Of a stretch of DNA of 64,000 bases, positions 23,318-32,374 are shown piece by piece; within the stretch, counting starts at the first letter, position 1; each line of letters opens with the position of its first letter. This stretch comes from Spirochaetaceae bacterium. GTDB lineage: Bacteria; Spirochaetota; Spirochaetia; Treponematales; Treponemataceae. The stretch lies in contig JAFQDD010000016.1 of the NCBI GenBank assembly GCA_017416145.1, positions 158,464-222,463 of the forward strand, given 5' to 3'. Made by a program: the position numbers and the translations under genes. The notes under the pieces were generated by a model. It did no database searches, was not told the origin of the DNA, and worked only from the letters and a program-made list of their open reading frames with translations.

Positions 23318-24790
23318 TTATTTTTTACCAATATTATCAAAAGCCTTGTTTACAACTTCCTCGCTTACTTTTGGAGTAAAAGCACTTACAATTGGCACTA
23401 CAAAAAATGGCACAACCATAGCAATACTAGCTGCAAGTGGAGAATTTGCTGCTCCCATTGTTAATGTAAGGATAATTGCACAAGCAACTCCAGAGTAAAG
23501 TCCTGCGTAAGCTCCAGCTTTTGTAACTTTTTTGCTGAAAATCCCCAAAATATATGGTGCCATAAAAGCCCCGGACAAAACACCCCATGAAAGAGACATC
23601 AAAGTTACGATAAAGCCGATTTGAAGTTTTGAAATCAAATATGAACAAAGAATAAAAATTGCAGATAAAACTCTCATCATTGCAACAGAAGTTTTTTCTG
23701 AAACGTCTTTTTTCAAATATCCCTTGTATAAATCAATAGTAATAGAAGAACTTGAAACCAAAATCATAGAAGCTAAAGTTGACATTGAAGCTGACAATAC
23801 TAAAATCATAATTATTGCCAACAATAGTTCAGGCATTTGAGTTGTAAGTAATGTTGGAATAATTAAGTCGTAGTTTATGCTACCATCTGCAAGACGAGGA
23901 ACTGTTTCTAAATCGAAGAAAACGTGACTTAAAACCCCAGTAAAATATGCACAAACACCGATTACAAGAGCAAAGATTGTAGTGATAACAGCTGCTTTGT
24001 TGATAACTGATTCATCTTTTACAGCATAGAACTTTTGTACCATTTGTGGCATTCCCCAAGTTCCAAAACTTGTCATAAAAACAAGAGAAGCAATAGTTAA
24101 GATAGAAGGTTGCTGTGCAAGAGGAACGTGGACTTCATAATTTGCTTGTGCCACTGTAATAGCTTCTGTAAATCCACCTGCTTTTACAACAACCACAATC
24201 ACCATAGCAATTGTTCCACCAAGCATAATAAAACCTTGGATAAAATCTGTAACAGTAACAGCTGAATATCCACCTAAAACAAGGTAGATTCCAGTAATTC
24301 CCACAAGAATGATTAGGGCAAAATCAAAACTAATGTGAAAAGTTGATTCAAAAAGGTGACCAAGACCTTTGAAAACTGAAGCTGAATATGGAAGCAAAAA
24401 CACAAAAATCAAAACGGCTGCAATCATTTTTATGTGGTCAGAATCATAACGAGCTTCCAAAAACTCTGGCATTGTCATTGTGTTTAAGTTTTGTGTCATT
24501 CTTCGGGTACGTTTAGCAAGTAAAATCCATGCTAACATTGCCCCAAGAATGGCATTTCCAACACCAATCCACAAAGCGTTAAAACCAAACCCCCAACCTT
24601 GTTTTCCTGCAAAACCAATAAAAACTACTGCGGAAAAGTAAGTTGTTCCGTAAGCAAAAGCAGACATCCATGGACCGCAAGAACGCCCACCTAAGAAAAA
24701 GTCGTTAAGAGTTGATGTTTTTCTCATTCCCCAAACACCAACAACAACCATAACAACTAAAAATACTAGCAACAAAACCAAACTAGCCAT
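23318..24790 (-). CDS. sodium:solute symporter (SSS family)
   Basis: The 490-residue, thirteen-helix transporter of the PutP/PanF group has the LNDFFLGGRSCGPWMSAFAYG and TTYFSAVVF helices, RRMTQNLNTMTMPEFLEARY after helix 3, and GGYSAVTVTDFIQG later, all typical of the family. It uses Na+ to import a small organic solute such as a sugar, amino acid or pantothenate; the substrate is not predictable. It is the most downstream gene of a minus-strand run with trkH and trkA, though the 50-nt gap leaves cotranscription open. Confidence 0.88.
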   Translation of the reverse strand: MASLVLLLVFLVVMVVVGVWGMRKTSTLNDFFLGGRSCGPWMSAFAYGTTYFSAVVFIGFAGKQGWGFGFNALWIGVGNAILGAMLAWILLAKRTRRMTQNLNTMTMPEFLEARYDSDHIKMIAAVLIFVFLLPYSASVFKGLGHLFESTFHISFDFALIILVGITGIYLVLGGYSAVTVTDFIQGFIMLGGTIAMVIVVVVKAGGFTEAITVAQANYEVHVPLAQQPSILTIASLVFMTSFGTWGMPQMVQKFYAVKDESVINKAAVITTIFALVIGVCAYFTGVLSHVFFDLETVPRLADGSINYDLIIPTLLTTQMPELLLAIIMILVLSASMSTLASMILVSSSSITIDLYKGYLKKDVSEKTSVAMMRVLSAIFILCSYLISKLQIGFIVTLMSLSWGVLSGAFMAPYILGIFSKKVTKAGAYAGLYSGVACAIILTLTMGAANSPLAASIAMVVPFFVVPIVSAFTPKVSEEVVNKAFDNIGKK

Positions 24791-24839
24791 TTTTTTAATT
24801 CCTCCAAAATATTAGTTTGAACCACAAACTGTTGTATTT

Positions 24840-26282
24840 TTACTTTTTCCAATAATCTGGAAATAAAAATAAAAGCATAGTATAAAGTTCCAAGCGACCA
24901 GCAATCATAGCAAAGCAAAGCCACCATTTTACACCATCAGTAAAAAATCCCATGTTTTCAGTTGGACCAATCAACCCAAAACCAGGCCCAATATTCCCAA
25001 CTGTAGACAGGGCTGTTGTAAATGAAGTTAAAATATCAACTCCACTTCCAGCTACAACAAAGGTTGTAAAAACCAAAAGCATAAAATACAAAAAGAAAAA
25101 GGCAGAAACATTATAAATTACTTCTTTTCGACCAACTTCTCCGTTTAGCCGGATAGAAAAAACTCCGTGGGGATGAAGCATTTGTTTTGTTTCGTTGTGC
25201 ATTTGTTTTCCAAGAATCACCCAGCGAATAACTTTTATGCCTCCACTTGTTGAACCAGATGAACCGCCAACAAACATCAAGAAAAATAGAACTAATTGGG
25301 CGGCAGGAAGCCAAAGCTCATAATCAGCTGTAGAGAATCCTGTAGTAGACATAATGGTGGCAGTTTGAAAAGCAGCTAACCGAAAGGCTTCTTTTATGTT
25401 ATTTGTTTGTGGAACAAGGAAAATTGTTATTATCAAAATTGATGCAAACAAAATTCCAAAATAAGCTTTTAATTCTGTATTCTTAAAAAATTCTCTAGCC
25501 CTACCAGTCAAAAGAAAAAAATACAAACTAAAGTTTACTCCAGCTAAAATCATAAAAATGCAAATTATCCATTCAATAGCTACAGAGTTGTAGGCAGCGA
25601 TACTAGCATTTTTTGTGGCAAAACCACCAGTTCCCAAAGTAGAAAAACTGTAACAAAGAGCATCTACCACAGACATTCCTGCGATTAAAAGACAAATAAA
25701 CTCCAAAACTGTAAATCCAAGATAAATAAACCAGAGGATTTTTGCCGTCATAGTAATCTTTGCAGTCATTTTGGATTTTTCTGGACCAGTTGTTTCTGCT
25801 TTGATAAGCTGAAATCCCCCCACCCCCAAGAGAGGAAGCAAGGCAACTGTAAGTGCTACAATTCCCATACCACCAAGCCAGTGCATTTGACAACGCCATA
25901 CATTTATTGATTTTGGGAGAATTTCTACATCACTTAAAATTGTAGCTCCAGTGGTGGTGAATCCAGAAACAGATTCAAAAAAAGCGTCTGTAAAAGATGG
26001 GAAAAACCCTGATAAATATAGAGGAATTGAGCCCAGCAAACTGGAAAAAATCCAACAACAAGCGGTAACTGCAAAATTTCCCTTAATATTTAGATTTGCC
26101 TTGTTTTTTCGGAAAATAATCAAAAAGAAAATAGAGAAAACCCAAGTTATTACCATGGGAATGGCAAAAATCTTTACGCAGAAAAATTCTTTATAAACTA
26201 AAGCTACGATTATAGGAATCAAAAAGGTTGCAGAGACAATTAGCAAAAGCAATGAAATAATTTTTATAAAGTTTTTTATCAT
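24840..26282 (-). CDS. trkH: TrkH, potassium uptake channel subunit
   Basis: The 480-residue membrane protein has the four-fold MPM repeats of TrkH/KtrB. Selectivity-filter glycines are seen in GFTTTGATILS, LGTGGFATKN, STTGFSTADYE and TVGNIGPG. It forms the K+-translocating pore gated by a cytosolic TrkA ring. trkA lies 70 nt upstream in the same orientation, the normal partner arrangement. Confidence 0.93.
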   Translation of the reverse strand: MIKNFIKIISLLLLIVSATFLIPIIVALVYKEFFCVKIFAIPMVITWVFSIFFLIIFRKNKANLNIKGNFAVTACCWIFSSLLGSIPLYLSGFFPSFTDAFFESVSGFTTTGATILSDVEILPKSINVWRCQMHWLGGMGIVALTVALLPLLGVGGFQLIKAETTGPEKSKMTAKITMTAKILWFIYLGFTVLEFICLLIAGMSVVDALCYSFSTLGTGGFATKNASIAAYNSVAIEWIICIFMILAGVNFSLYFFLLTGRAREFFKNTELKAYFGILFASILIITIFLVPQTNNIKEAFRLAAFQTATIMSTTGFSTADYELWLPAAQLVLFFLMFVGGSSGSTSGGIKVIRWVILGKQMHNETKQMLHPHGVFSIRLNGEVGRKEVIYNVSAFFFLYFMLLVFTTFVVAGSGVDILTSFTTALSTVGNIGPGFGLIGPTENMGFFTDGVKWWLCFAMIAGRLELYTMLLFLFPDYWKK

Positions 26283-26352
26283 TTTTCAATCCGTTAATAA
26301 CCTGTTTTCTATTTTTTTATTCTAATATCAATTCTAATATTAAAATTTTGTA

Positions 26353-27792
26353 TTAACACAAATCCGAAAGTCTATCTATAACTCGTTTATTATCTTTTGA
26401 ATAACAAATCAAAACTACAGAATCACCTTCTTCTACAATCGTATTTCCATCTGGGATAATAAAATGTTCCTCTCCATGTTTTTTTATCATCAATACAAGG
26501 AAAACACCACTTAAAGCAATATCTTTTAGACTTTTTCCACATTGTTTTGTACCAGCTGGAACCACAAATTCCATAATTTCGATTTCTCCAGCTTCCCCAA
26601 TTGTGTGCAAATCTTTTACGCTTTTTCCCCGTAAATGGCTCATAATGCTGTCTACAACCGCATCCTTTATGGGAACTGCAACATCAATTCCAAGATTTCG
26701 AGCCATAGAAGCAAAACCTTCACTTGTAACAAGGGCAATAGTTTTTCCAACTCCCAAAGTTTTGAAATATGCACAAGTTACCATATTTAACTCGTGATTG
26801 TGAGTTGCACTAATCACCAAATCAAAAGAAGCTAAATCTTCTTCAGCAATAAAACTTTCATCAATAATATCAGCACAAAAAACAGTTGCATTTGAAAATC
26901 GCTGAGAAGCAACATCCGATTTTTCTTCGTCCTTGTCGATGATTACAAGTTCTGAAATTTTCTTTTTGGGATTTAGATTTTTTTTGTGATTTTTAAATAT
27001 TTTTCCAAAGAAATCTAATTTTTTTTCAGAAATCAATTGGTCAGCAATAGAAGTTCCAATTCTTCCAGCCCCAACTAAAACGATTTTTCGTATTTCTTGT
27101 AATTTTGAACCTGATAATTCTAAAAAATGTGGAATATTTTCTGTTTTTGTAAGAATTCCAAGTCTATCTTCTGAGCGAATAATTGTTGCACCAGAAGGTA
27201 AAGATATTCCATTTTTTGACTCAATATAAGCAACTACAAACTCAACTCCAGCAACTTTCCGAAGATTCATAATGGTTTCGCCATCAAGTTTACTTCCCTT
27301 TTCAACTGTAATATGAGTAAGCTCATAATGGGAATCATCAAAATCCAAAACCTCTGTAACAGCTCCGTGTTCTACAGCATTTACAATGGCACTGGCTGCT
27401 TCTTGGTCTGGTTGAATCATAAAATCGATTCCATAAAGAGGATTTTCAGAATTATCGATTTCCTCTGGCAAATCCACGTAATAATCTGGATTTCTAACTC
27501 GAGCAATTTTTATAACATCTGGATATACAGAATCCACCAAAGAACAAGTTATCATATTTACTTCATCAGACTCTGTAAGCATAATAAGAGCGTCAGCTTT
27601 TCCAATTCCAGCTTCTTTCAAAGTCGCAAGATTGTTTCCATTTCCAGTAATCACTAAACAATCAAGACGATTAGAAACGTGACGAACAATATCTTCATCT
27701 CTTTCTACAAGCACAACATCATTTTTTTCTTGAATTAGTCTTTTTGCAAGTTGAGTTCCAGTAAATCCAGCACCAACAATAATTATTCTCAT
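26353..27792 (-). CDS. trkA: TrkA, nucleotide-binding regulator of the Trk potassium system
   Basis: The 479-residue protein has two RCK_N Rossmann domains (RIIIVGAGFTGTQLAK at the N-terminus and KIVLVGAGRIGTSIAD near 235), each followed by an RCK_C domain. This is the duplicated form found in E. coli TrkA. It binds NAD(H)/ATP and gates TrkH. The start at 27792 is where the Rossmann fold begins; upstream codons are AT-rich and not domain-like. Confidence 0.92.
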   Translation of the reverse strand: MRIIIVGAGFTGTQLAKRLIQEKNDVVLVERDEDIVRHVSNRLDCLVITGNGNNLATLKEAGIGKADALIMLTESDEVNMITCSLVDSVYPDVIKIARVRNPDYYVDLPEEIDNSENPLYGIDFMIQPDQEAASAIVNAVEHGAVTEVLDFDDSHYELTHITVEKGSKLDGETIMNLRKVAGVEFVVAYIESKNGISLPSGATIIRSEDRLGILTKTENIPHFLELSGSKLQEIRKIVLVGAGRIGTSIADQLISEKKLDFFGKIFKNHKKNLNPKKKISELVIIDKDEEKSDVASQRFSNATVFCADIIDESFIAEEDLASFDLVISATHNHELNMVTCAYFKTLGVGKTIALVTSEGFASMARNLGIDVAVPIKDAVVDSIMSHLRGKSVKDLHTIGEAGEIEIMEFVVPAGTKQCGKSLKDIALSGVFLVLMIKKHGEEHFIIPDGNTIVEEGDSVVLICYSKDNKRVIDRLSDLC

Positions 27793-27836
27793 AATAAAAA
27801 AAATATCATACATTTTTACTATTATCAATAATTCAT

Positions 27837-27873
27837 TTTACAAACACTGAATATTTACAGTATAATTAAAGAA
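27837..27873 (+). promoter_or_regulatory. leaderless promoter of the AEC transporter gene
   Basis: TTTACA (27837-27842), 18 nt, then consensus TATAAT (27861-27866). The predicted start point is the ATG at 27873 and no Shine-Dalgarno is present. Confidence 0.6.
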
Positions 27874-28868
27874 TGAATCCCCTGATTTTCTCGATTAACG
27901 CAGTATTTCCTCTTATTTTGGTTGCTGCCTTTGGCTTTTATGCAAGACGAAACAATACTCTCACAGATGAGTTTCTAAAAGTTGGAAATAAGTTCTGTTA
28001 CAAGTATGGTTTCTTTTTTATGATGTTTACCACAATTTATGACATTGAATCCTTTAATGAAATAAACTGGTATGTTATTCTTTTTGCTGTTATCGGTGTT
28101 TTACTTTTGTTTTTTATTGGACTAGTTTACATCATTTTCTTTGTAAAAGATCCACGACAAAAGGGCGTTATTCATCAAGCATTTTATCGCTCCAATTTTG
28201 CCATTATCGGAATGCCTCTTGCTATGAACATTTTCGGTGATGCTGGATTAGAGGCGGCTGCTATGATTTCAGCTTTTACAGTTCCTTTGTTTAATGTTTT
28301 GGCAGTGATTTCTCTTTCTCTATTTGTGGAAAATAAACAAGAAAAGCCTTTTGCCTTCGTTGCCAAAGAAATTGTTAAAAATCCACTAATTCAAGGTGTG
28401 GTTACAGGCTTGATTTGTCTTGCAATTCGTCCATTTTGTAATGGGTGGCGACTTTCCACAAGTAGTTTTGCCTTTTTATACAAAGCAGCAACAGCATTAG
28501 GTGATATTACACCTTGGCTTTGTATCTTGATTCTTGGAGGCAATTTCAAAATCTCTGGCATAAAGAATTATCTAAAACCAATTTGTGTTTGTGTTCCAGT
28601 AAGATTGATTTTAGCTCCAACATTGGGAATGGGTTTAGCCATTTTCCTTCCAAAGATTTTGGGGATTCCTTCATTTTCGGGTGCAGAATATACGGCTTTA
28701 TTTTCCTTGTTCGCAGCGTCCGAAGCCGTTGCTACAGTTTCTATGGCCGACCAAATGAACGGTGATGCAGAACTGGCGGGACAAGTTGTTGTGTGGACCA
28801 CGTTGTTATCATCTTTAACATTATTTTTATGGGTTGCTCTTTTTAGAGGAATCGGAATTTTTGCATAA
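27873..28868 (+). CDS. AEC-family transporter (auxin efflux carrier-like)
   Basis: The 331-residue protein has about ten helices in the inverted-repeat layout of the AEC/Mem_trans family: FPLILVAAFGFYARR at the start, then SNFAIIGMPLAMNIFGD, and SLFAASEAVATVSMADQM near the end. Bacterial members carry malate, malonate or other small carboxylates; the substrate here is open. It is the first of two plus-strand genes. Its probable terminator overlaps the promoter of the next gene. Confidence 0.85.
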   Translation: MNPLIFSINAVFPLILVAAFGFYARRNNTLTDEFLKVGNKFCYKYGFFFMMFTTIYDIESFNEINWYVILFAVIGVLLLFFIGLVYIIFFVKDPRQKGVIHQAFYRSNFAIIGMPLAMNIFGDAGLEAAAMISAFTVPLFNVLAVISLSLFVENKQEKPFAFVAKEIVKNPLIQGVVTGLICLAIRPFCNGWRLSTSSFAFLYKAATALGDITPWLCILILGGNFKISGIKNYLKPICVCVPVRLILAPTLGMGLAIFLPKILGIPSFSGAEYTALFSLFAASEAVATVSMADQMNGDAELAGQVVVWTTLLSSLTLFLWVALFRGIGIFA

Positions 28869-28876
28869 AACAAAAT

Positions 28877-28926
28877 ACAGAGCTGGACTTTTACCACTTG
28901 AGTTTAACTCTGTTTTTTTTTAATAT
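28877..28926 (+). promoter_or_regulatory. terminator overlapping a leaderless promoter
   Basis: ACAGAG (28877-28882) can pair with CTCTGT (28908-28913), followed by an eight-T run, a weak terminator for the AEC gene. The same bases contain TTGAGT (28898-28903), 17 nt, TAATAT (28921-28926), whose start point would be the ATG at 28933. The T-run is the promoter spacer. Confidence 0.45.
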
Positions 28927-28932
28927 GCTAAT

Positions 28933-29478
28933 ATGAAAACATTTATTTTTTATTTTAGTATTGTTGCTCTTGTTGCTATGGTTTTGATTCTGGCAACTCT
29001 ACCTCTTCGCATAAAAAAGCTTACAAAAAAAATGGGAACTTGTTTACTTCCTCTTTCTAGAAAAAAAAGTATGCTTTTTGTTGCTGTTCTTTGTTTTGCT
29101 CCTTTGATGATTATTTTTCAATGGTTTAGAGAATTTCAGCCTTATATTCACATCATTTTGTCAGCAACAGCTGTTTTAGCAATTGAAATTGTGATTCGAG
29201 AACAAGTTTATGATGCTAGAAGTGGTGTATACGAAAATGCACTTATTGTGGATGGTCGTCTACTTCTAAAAGAAGATATCATTGCTCTACCAACCTTGGA
29301 ATACGAAAATGATCCAGAAGCCTTTGATGAATCAGAAGACGGAACTCCATCTCTTTCCGATCCAGCCTACAAAAAAGCCTTGAAAATCGTTACAGATAAA
29401 AGCGGTGTGATTTTTGTTGGTTTTGAATCCGAAGAAGAACGAAACAAAACTGTAGAAATTATTAAAAACTGGGTGTAA
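28933..29478 (+). CDS. membrane protein of unknown function, two helices
   Basis: The 181-residue protein has an N-terminal helix (residues 4-24), a basic loop, a second hydrophobic hairpin near 47-88, and a cytosolic acidic domain (EYENDPEAFDESEDG). It ends in a strand-helix unit (GVIFVGFESEEERNKTVEII). I recognise no family. The ATG lies 7 nt after a TAATAT box and has no ribosome site. Its role cannot be inferred from neighbours. Confidence 0.65.
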   Translation: MKTFIFYFSIVALVAMVLILATLPLRIKKLTKKMGTCLLPLSRKKSMLFVAVLCFAPLMIIFQWFREFQPYIHIILSATAVLAIEIVIREQVYDARSGVYENALIVDGRLLLKEDIIALPTLEYENDPEAFDESEDGTPSLSDPAYKKALKIVTDKSGVIFVGFESEEERNKTVEIIKNWV

Positions 29479-29517
29479 TTTTCCCACTTTTAAAACAAAT
29501 CTTCCAATAAACAAAAG

Positions 29518-29554
29518 AGCCGTTTCCAAAGCTTTGTACACTTTGAAAACGGCT
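29518..29554 (+). terminator. terminator after the two-helix membrane protein
   Basis: GCCGTTTCCAAAG pairs with CTTTGAAAACGGC, a 13-bp stem with one mismatch, followed by a T-rich tail. Its A-rich 5' flank could also serve minus-strand transcripts. Confidence 0.75.
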
Positions 29555-29559
29555 TCTTT

Positions 29560-29808
29560 CCTAAAAAAGTTTTTGACATTTTTAAATACAAATTTTTAAC
29601 ACTTATTTTTAACAAATGTTCTCTCCAATATCTTGCTGACTTTATATAATTTATTCTGTGTCTCAATTTGTGTTTAATTTATGTTTCTAGAATATCCTTA
29701 GAAAAGCCAGTTTACAAGATATTTTCCCCATAAAAATGGTTATTTAAAGTGTCAAAAAAGTATCAAATCGGGTCAAAACTCCAAAATCTCTAATTATTTT
29801 TCTGTAAT
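29560..29808. other. AT-rich gap with no recognised feature
   Basis: About 250 bp lie between the terminator above and the rpiA stop codon. I see no convincing reading frame, RNA gene or clear hairpin here. Confidence 0.5.
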
Positions 29809-30546
29809 TTAGCGTTGTTCCACAGTTCCATCTGCTTTTCCAATAAACACTAATGGAAGTTTTTTTGTGAAAAATCCGTTTTCTACTACACCTGTAATTT
29901 TGTTAATTTCATCTTCTAAAAGAAGTGGGTTGATAGGAGATTTTCCATCAACTTTTTCCCACAAACAATCAATTATAAGATTTCCATTATCAGTTACCAC
30001 AGGACCTGCTTTTTTCACACCTTCACGAATTTTACATTTTGCCCCAAGAATTTCTAAAGCTTGAATAACAGCAAGTCTTGCTTCTGGAATAACTTCTACA
30101 GGAAGAGGAAAAACTGTTCCCAAATCATTTACAACCTTACTTTCATCTGCAATAATTACAAGTTTTTCCGCATTGTATTCAACAAGTTTTTCTTTTAAAT
30201 GAGCAGCTCCGCCACCTTTTATAAGATGATTATCTGCACTAATTTCATCAGCACCATCTATGGCTAAATCAAGTTTTCCTCCAATTTCACTACTACTTAG
30301 AGAAAAAACCGGGATTTTCAACTCTTCACAAGCAAGAGTTGTCTGAAAACTTGTGGCAACAGCTTTTACATTTTGGATTTTTCCTTCTTGAATCAACTCT
30401 GCCAATCTTTTTACAGCTGGCATTGCAGTTGAACCAGTTCCAAGACCTATTTTCATACCAGAAAAAATCAAGCCCTTTTCAAATAATGTATCGATAGCTG
30501 TAGTTGCCACCAAAACTTTTTGCTCGTTTTGAGAAAGATTACTCAT
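29809..30546 (-). CDS. rpiA: RpiA, ribose-5-phosphate isomerase A
   Basis: The 245-residue enzyme interconverts ribose 5-phosphate and ribulose 5-phosphate in the pentose phosphate pathway. Signatures are KIGLGTGSTAMPAV, LAIDGADEIS, LIKGGGAAHLKEK, and VEVIPEARL. It starts with an ATGA overlap on the aroDE stop, so the two are translationally coupled. Linking carbon precursor supply to aromatic synthesis makes metabolic sense through erythrose 4-phosphate. Confidence 0.95.
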   Translation of the reverse strand: MSNLSQNEQKVLVATTAIDTLFEKGLIFSGMKIGLGTGSTAMPAVKRLAELIQEGKIQNVKAVATSFQTTLACEELKIPVFSLSSSEIGGKLDLAIDGADEISADNHLIKGGGAAHLKEKLVEYNAEKLVIIADESKVVNDLGTVFPLPVEVIPEARLAVIQALEILGAKCKIREGVKKAGPVVTDNGNLIIDCLWEKVDGKSPINPLLLEDEINKITGVVENGFFTKKLPLVFIGKADGTVEQR

Positions 30547-32045
30547 AATTGTACTCCTGTAAATAGTGAAAATTGACCATAAGCTTGGTTTATCAACATA
30601 CTGTATCCATTTTCAACTTTACAACCTGCTGCCTTTGCTCGAAGCATAATTGGAGTTTCTTCTGGATTGTATATTATATCGTAAACTGCCTCATGGCCGT
30701 GGAAATTGTAAAATGGAATTGGGTCAACTTGTTTTTCATCATCAGAAATTGTTCCCACTGGAACACCCATTCCGATTGATGTTGTCTGAATAATCAAGTC
30801 CGAATAAGTTTCCAAAAGATCAACATTTTCAGCATCTAAACTTGCATACTTAAACCCAAAATGGTCAGCCAAAGATTTTGCCTTAGACACAGTTCTATTA
30901 AAAATACAAGCTTTGCCCTTTAATTGTTTCACAACATAAGCTGCAGATTTTGCAGCTCCACCAGCTCCGATAATTGAAACTTTTTTTCTGGCGAGATTTT
31001 TCACATTTAAAAAATCGCATAAAGCTCTTTGCAATCCTCCAGCATCAGTATTAAATCCAATCCAAGCATCCTTTTGTTTTACAGCTGTGTTACAAGCTCC
31101 AATTTCTCCAACGATTGCAGAAACTTGTTGTAAGTCTGGCAAAATTGTTTCTTTGTGAGGAATTGTAACAGAAAATCCAGATATTCCCATTTCATCAGCA
31201 AAGTCTAAAGCTTCTTCGATTTTTTTAGCTCGAAATGGAATATAAGCTGCATTCATTCCGTGATCTCTATATCCCTTATTGTGGATTTTTGGACTATCAG
31301 TTATTGCCAAAGGATAACCTGTGATGCCATAAAGCTTTGTATTTTCATCAATTAGTCTAAAATTGTAAACATCGTTCAAAGTAATTGGGTCAATGTGTCC
31401 AATATTTTTCATTTTATCCATATTTTCCACAGGACTTGTATATGTTAAAAATGAATTTAAATGACTTGCTAAAATTCGAGTTGGAAGCCCATAATCTCCC
31501 ATCAAACAAAGAATATGTTCAGAATCCTTAATATTTTTTGCTTCACGGAAAAAATTTGTAACATCTGACAAAGAATGAGGCATACAAGCAATTTTTGGGA
31601 TTTCGTGACCAGTAATTCTCATTTTTTTGATTTTTTCCGCAATATTAGTTTCCATATCAGTCATATTATGATAACTTCGGATAATCTTTGTACCAAAAGC
31701 CAAAGCAGCTTCTTGCAAACTTGGTACTAAAAAGTCTGTTTCCAAATCAACATAAGCAAAGTTTTTTCTAGTATCTTGGTCAGCAAAGGCCAAAGCTCGA
31801 GCAAAAAGAGTTGTTCTAGTTGCTTCTCCCTCAAAATATGCACCACCATCAATTCGTCGGCGAATTGTTAAAATGCAAGGAATTCCTGCAAGTTCAGGAA
31901 ATTTTCTAACGTGTAATCTTTCATCATTTGTAAGTTGGTCAACCCGAAGTTCTGCAATATCAATATAACTTCGATATTTGTCTAAAAGTTCAAGATTTTC
32001 TTTGAGAGTTTTCCCGGTCAAACATAAACAAATTTTTGGATGCAT
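30543..32045 (-). CDS. aroDE: bifunctional 3-dehydroquinate dehydratase / shikimate dehydrogenase
   Basis: The 500-residue fusion has a type I dehydroquinase in residues about 1-220 (AELRVDQL, IIRSYHNMTDM with the catalytic His, PKIACMPHSLSDV with the Schiff-base Lys). The shikimate dehydrogenase follows (GITGYPLAITDSPKIHNKG, VTIPHKETI with catalytic Lys, FNTDAGGLQRAL, IGAGGAAKSAA). It performs steps 3 and 4 of the shikimate pathway. This AroD-AroE fusion also occurs in plants and some bacteria. The ATG at 32045 has a GAGGT site. aroA is elsewhere in the window. Confidence 0.93.
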   Translation of the reverse strand: MHPKICLCLTGKTLKENLELLDKYRSYIDIAELRVDQLTNDERLHVRKFPELAGIPCILTIRRRIDGGAYFEGEATRTTLFARALAFADQDTRKNFAYVDLETDFLVPSLQEAALAFGTKIIRSYHNMTDMETNIAEKIKKMRITGHEIPKIACMPHSLSDVTNFFREAKNIKDSEHILCLMGDYGLPTRILASHLNSFLTYTSPVENMDKMKNIGHIDPITLNDVYNFRLIDENTKLYGITGYPLAITDSPKIHNKGYRDHGMNAAYIPFRAKKIEEALDFADEMGISGFSVTIPHKETILPDLQQVSAIVGEIGACNTAVKQKDAWIGFNTDAGGLQRALCDFLNVKNLARKKVSIIGAGGAAKSAAYVVKQLKGKACIFNRTVSKAKSLADHFGFKYASLDAENVDLLETYSDLIIQTTSIGMGVPVGTISDDEKQVDPIPFYNFHGHEAVYDIIYNPEETPIMLRAKAAGCKVENGYSMLINQAYGQFSLFTGVQL

Positions 32046-32166
32046 TACAAACCTCTTTTTATTTAAAATTTTACACATTTTTTTTGCATAAATACAATAA
32101 AGCGTGATAATATTACAATATATTCGTTTTTTAATAAAGAACGTAGATAATTTTAGGAGGAAAAAA

Positions 32167-32334
32167 ATGACAAACGAAGAGGCAATCAAAGCGTTAAAGG
32201 AAATCAAAACTTACACTGCTGCTTCCCTTTTAGACGAACTTGACTATGTTATTGCTATCATGGAAAAATTAAACAAAGAAGGGATAAAAGAACCTTTGGC
32301 CACAGATTTTAGATACTTAAAAGTTGATAAATAA
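32167..32334 (+). CDS. small acidic protein of unknown function
   Basis: The 55-residue product begins MTNEEAIKALKEIK and is preceded by a consensus AGGAGG site, so it is very probably translated. It is helical, soluble and without Cys. I recognise no family. It lies 40 nt upstream of the NhaC gene and is probably cotranscribed, but its role there is unknown. Divergent from aroDE. Confidence 0.65.
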   Translation: MTNEEAIKALKEIKTYTAASLLDELDYVIAIMEKLNKEGIKEPLATDFRYLKVDK

Positions 32335-32374
32335 TTTTACTTGATTTCAATTTAATTTATTTAAGGATAAAAAA

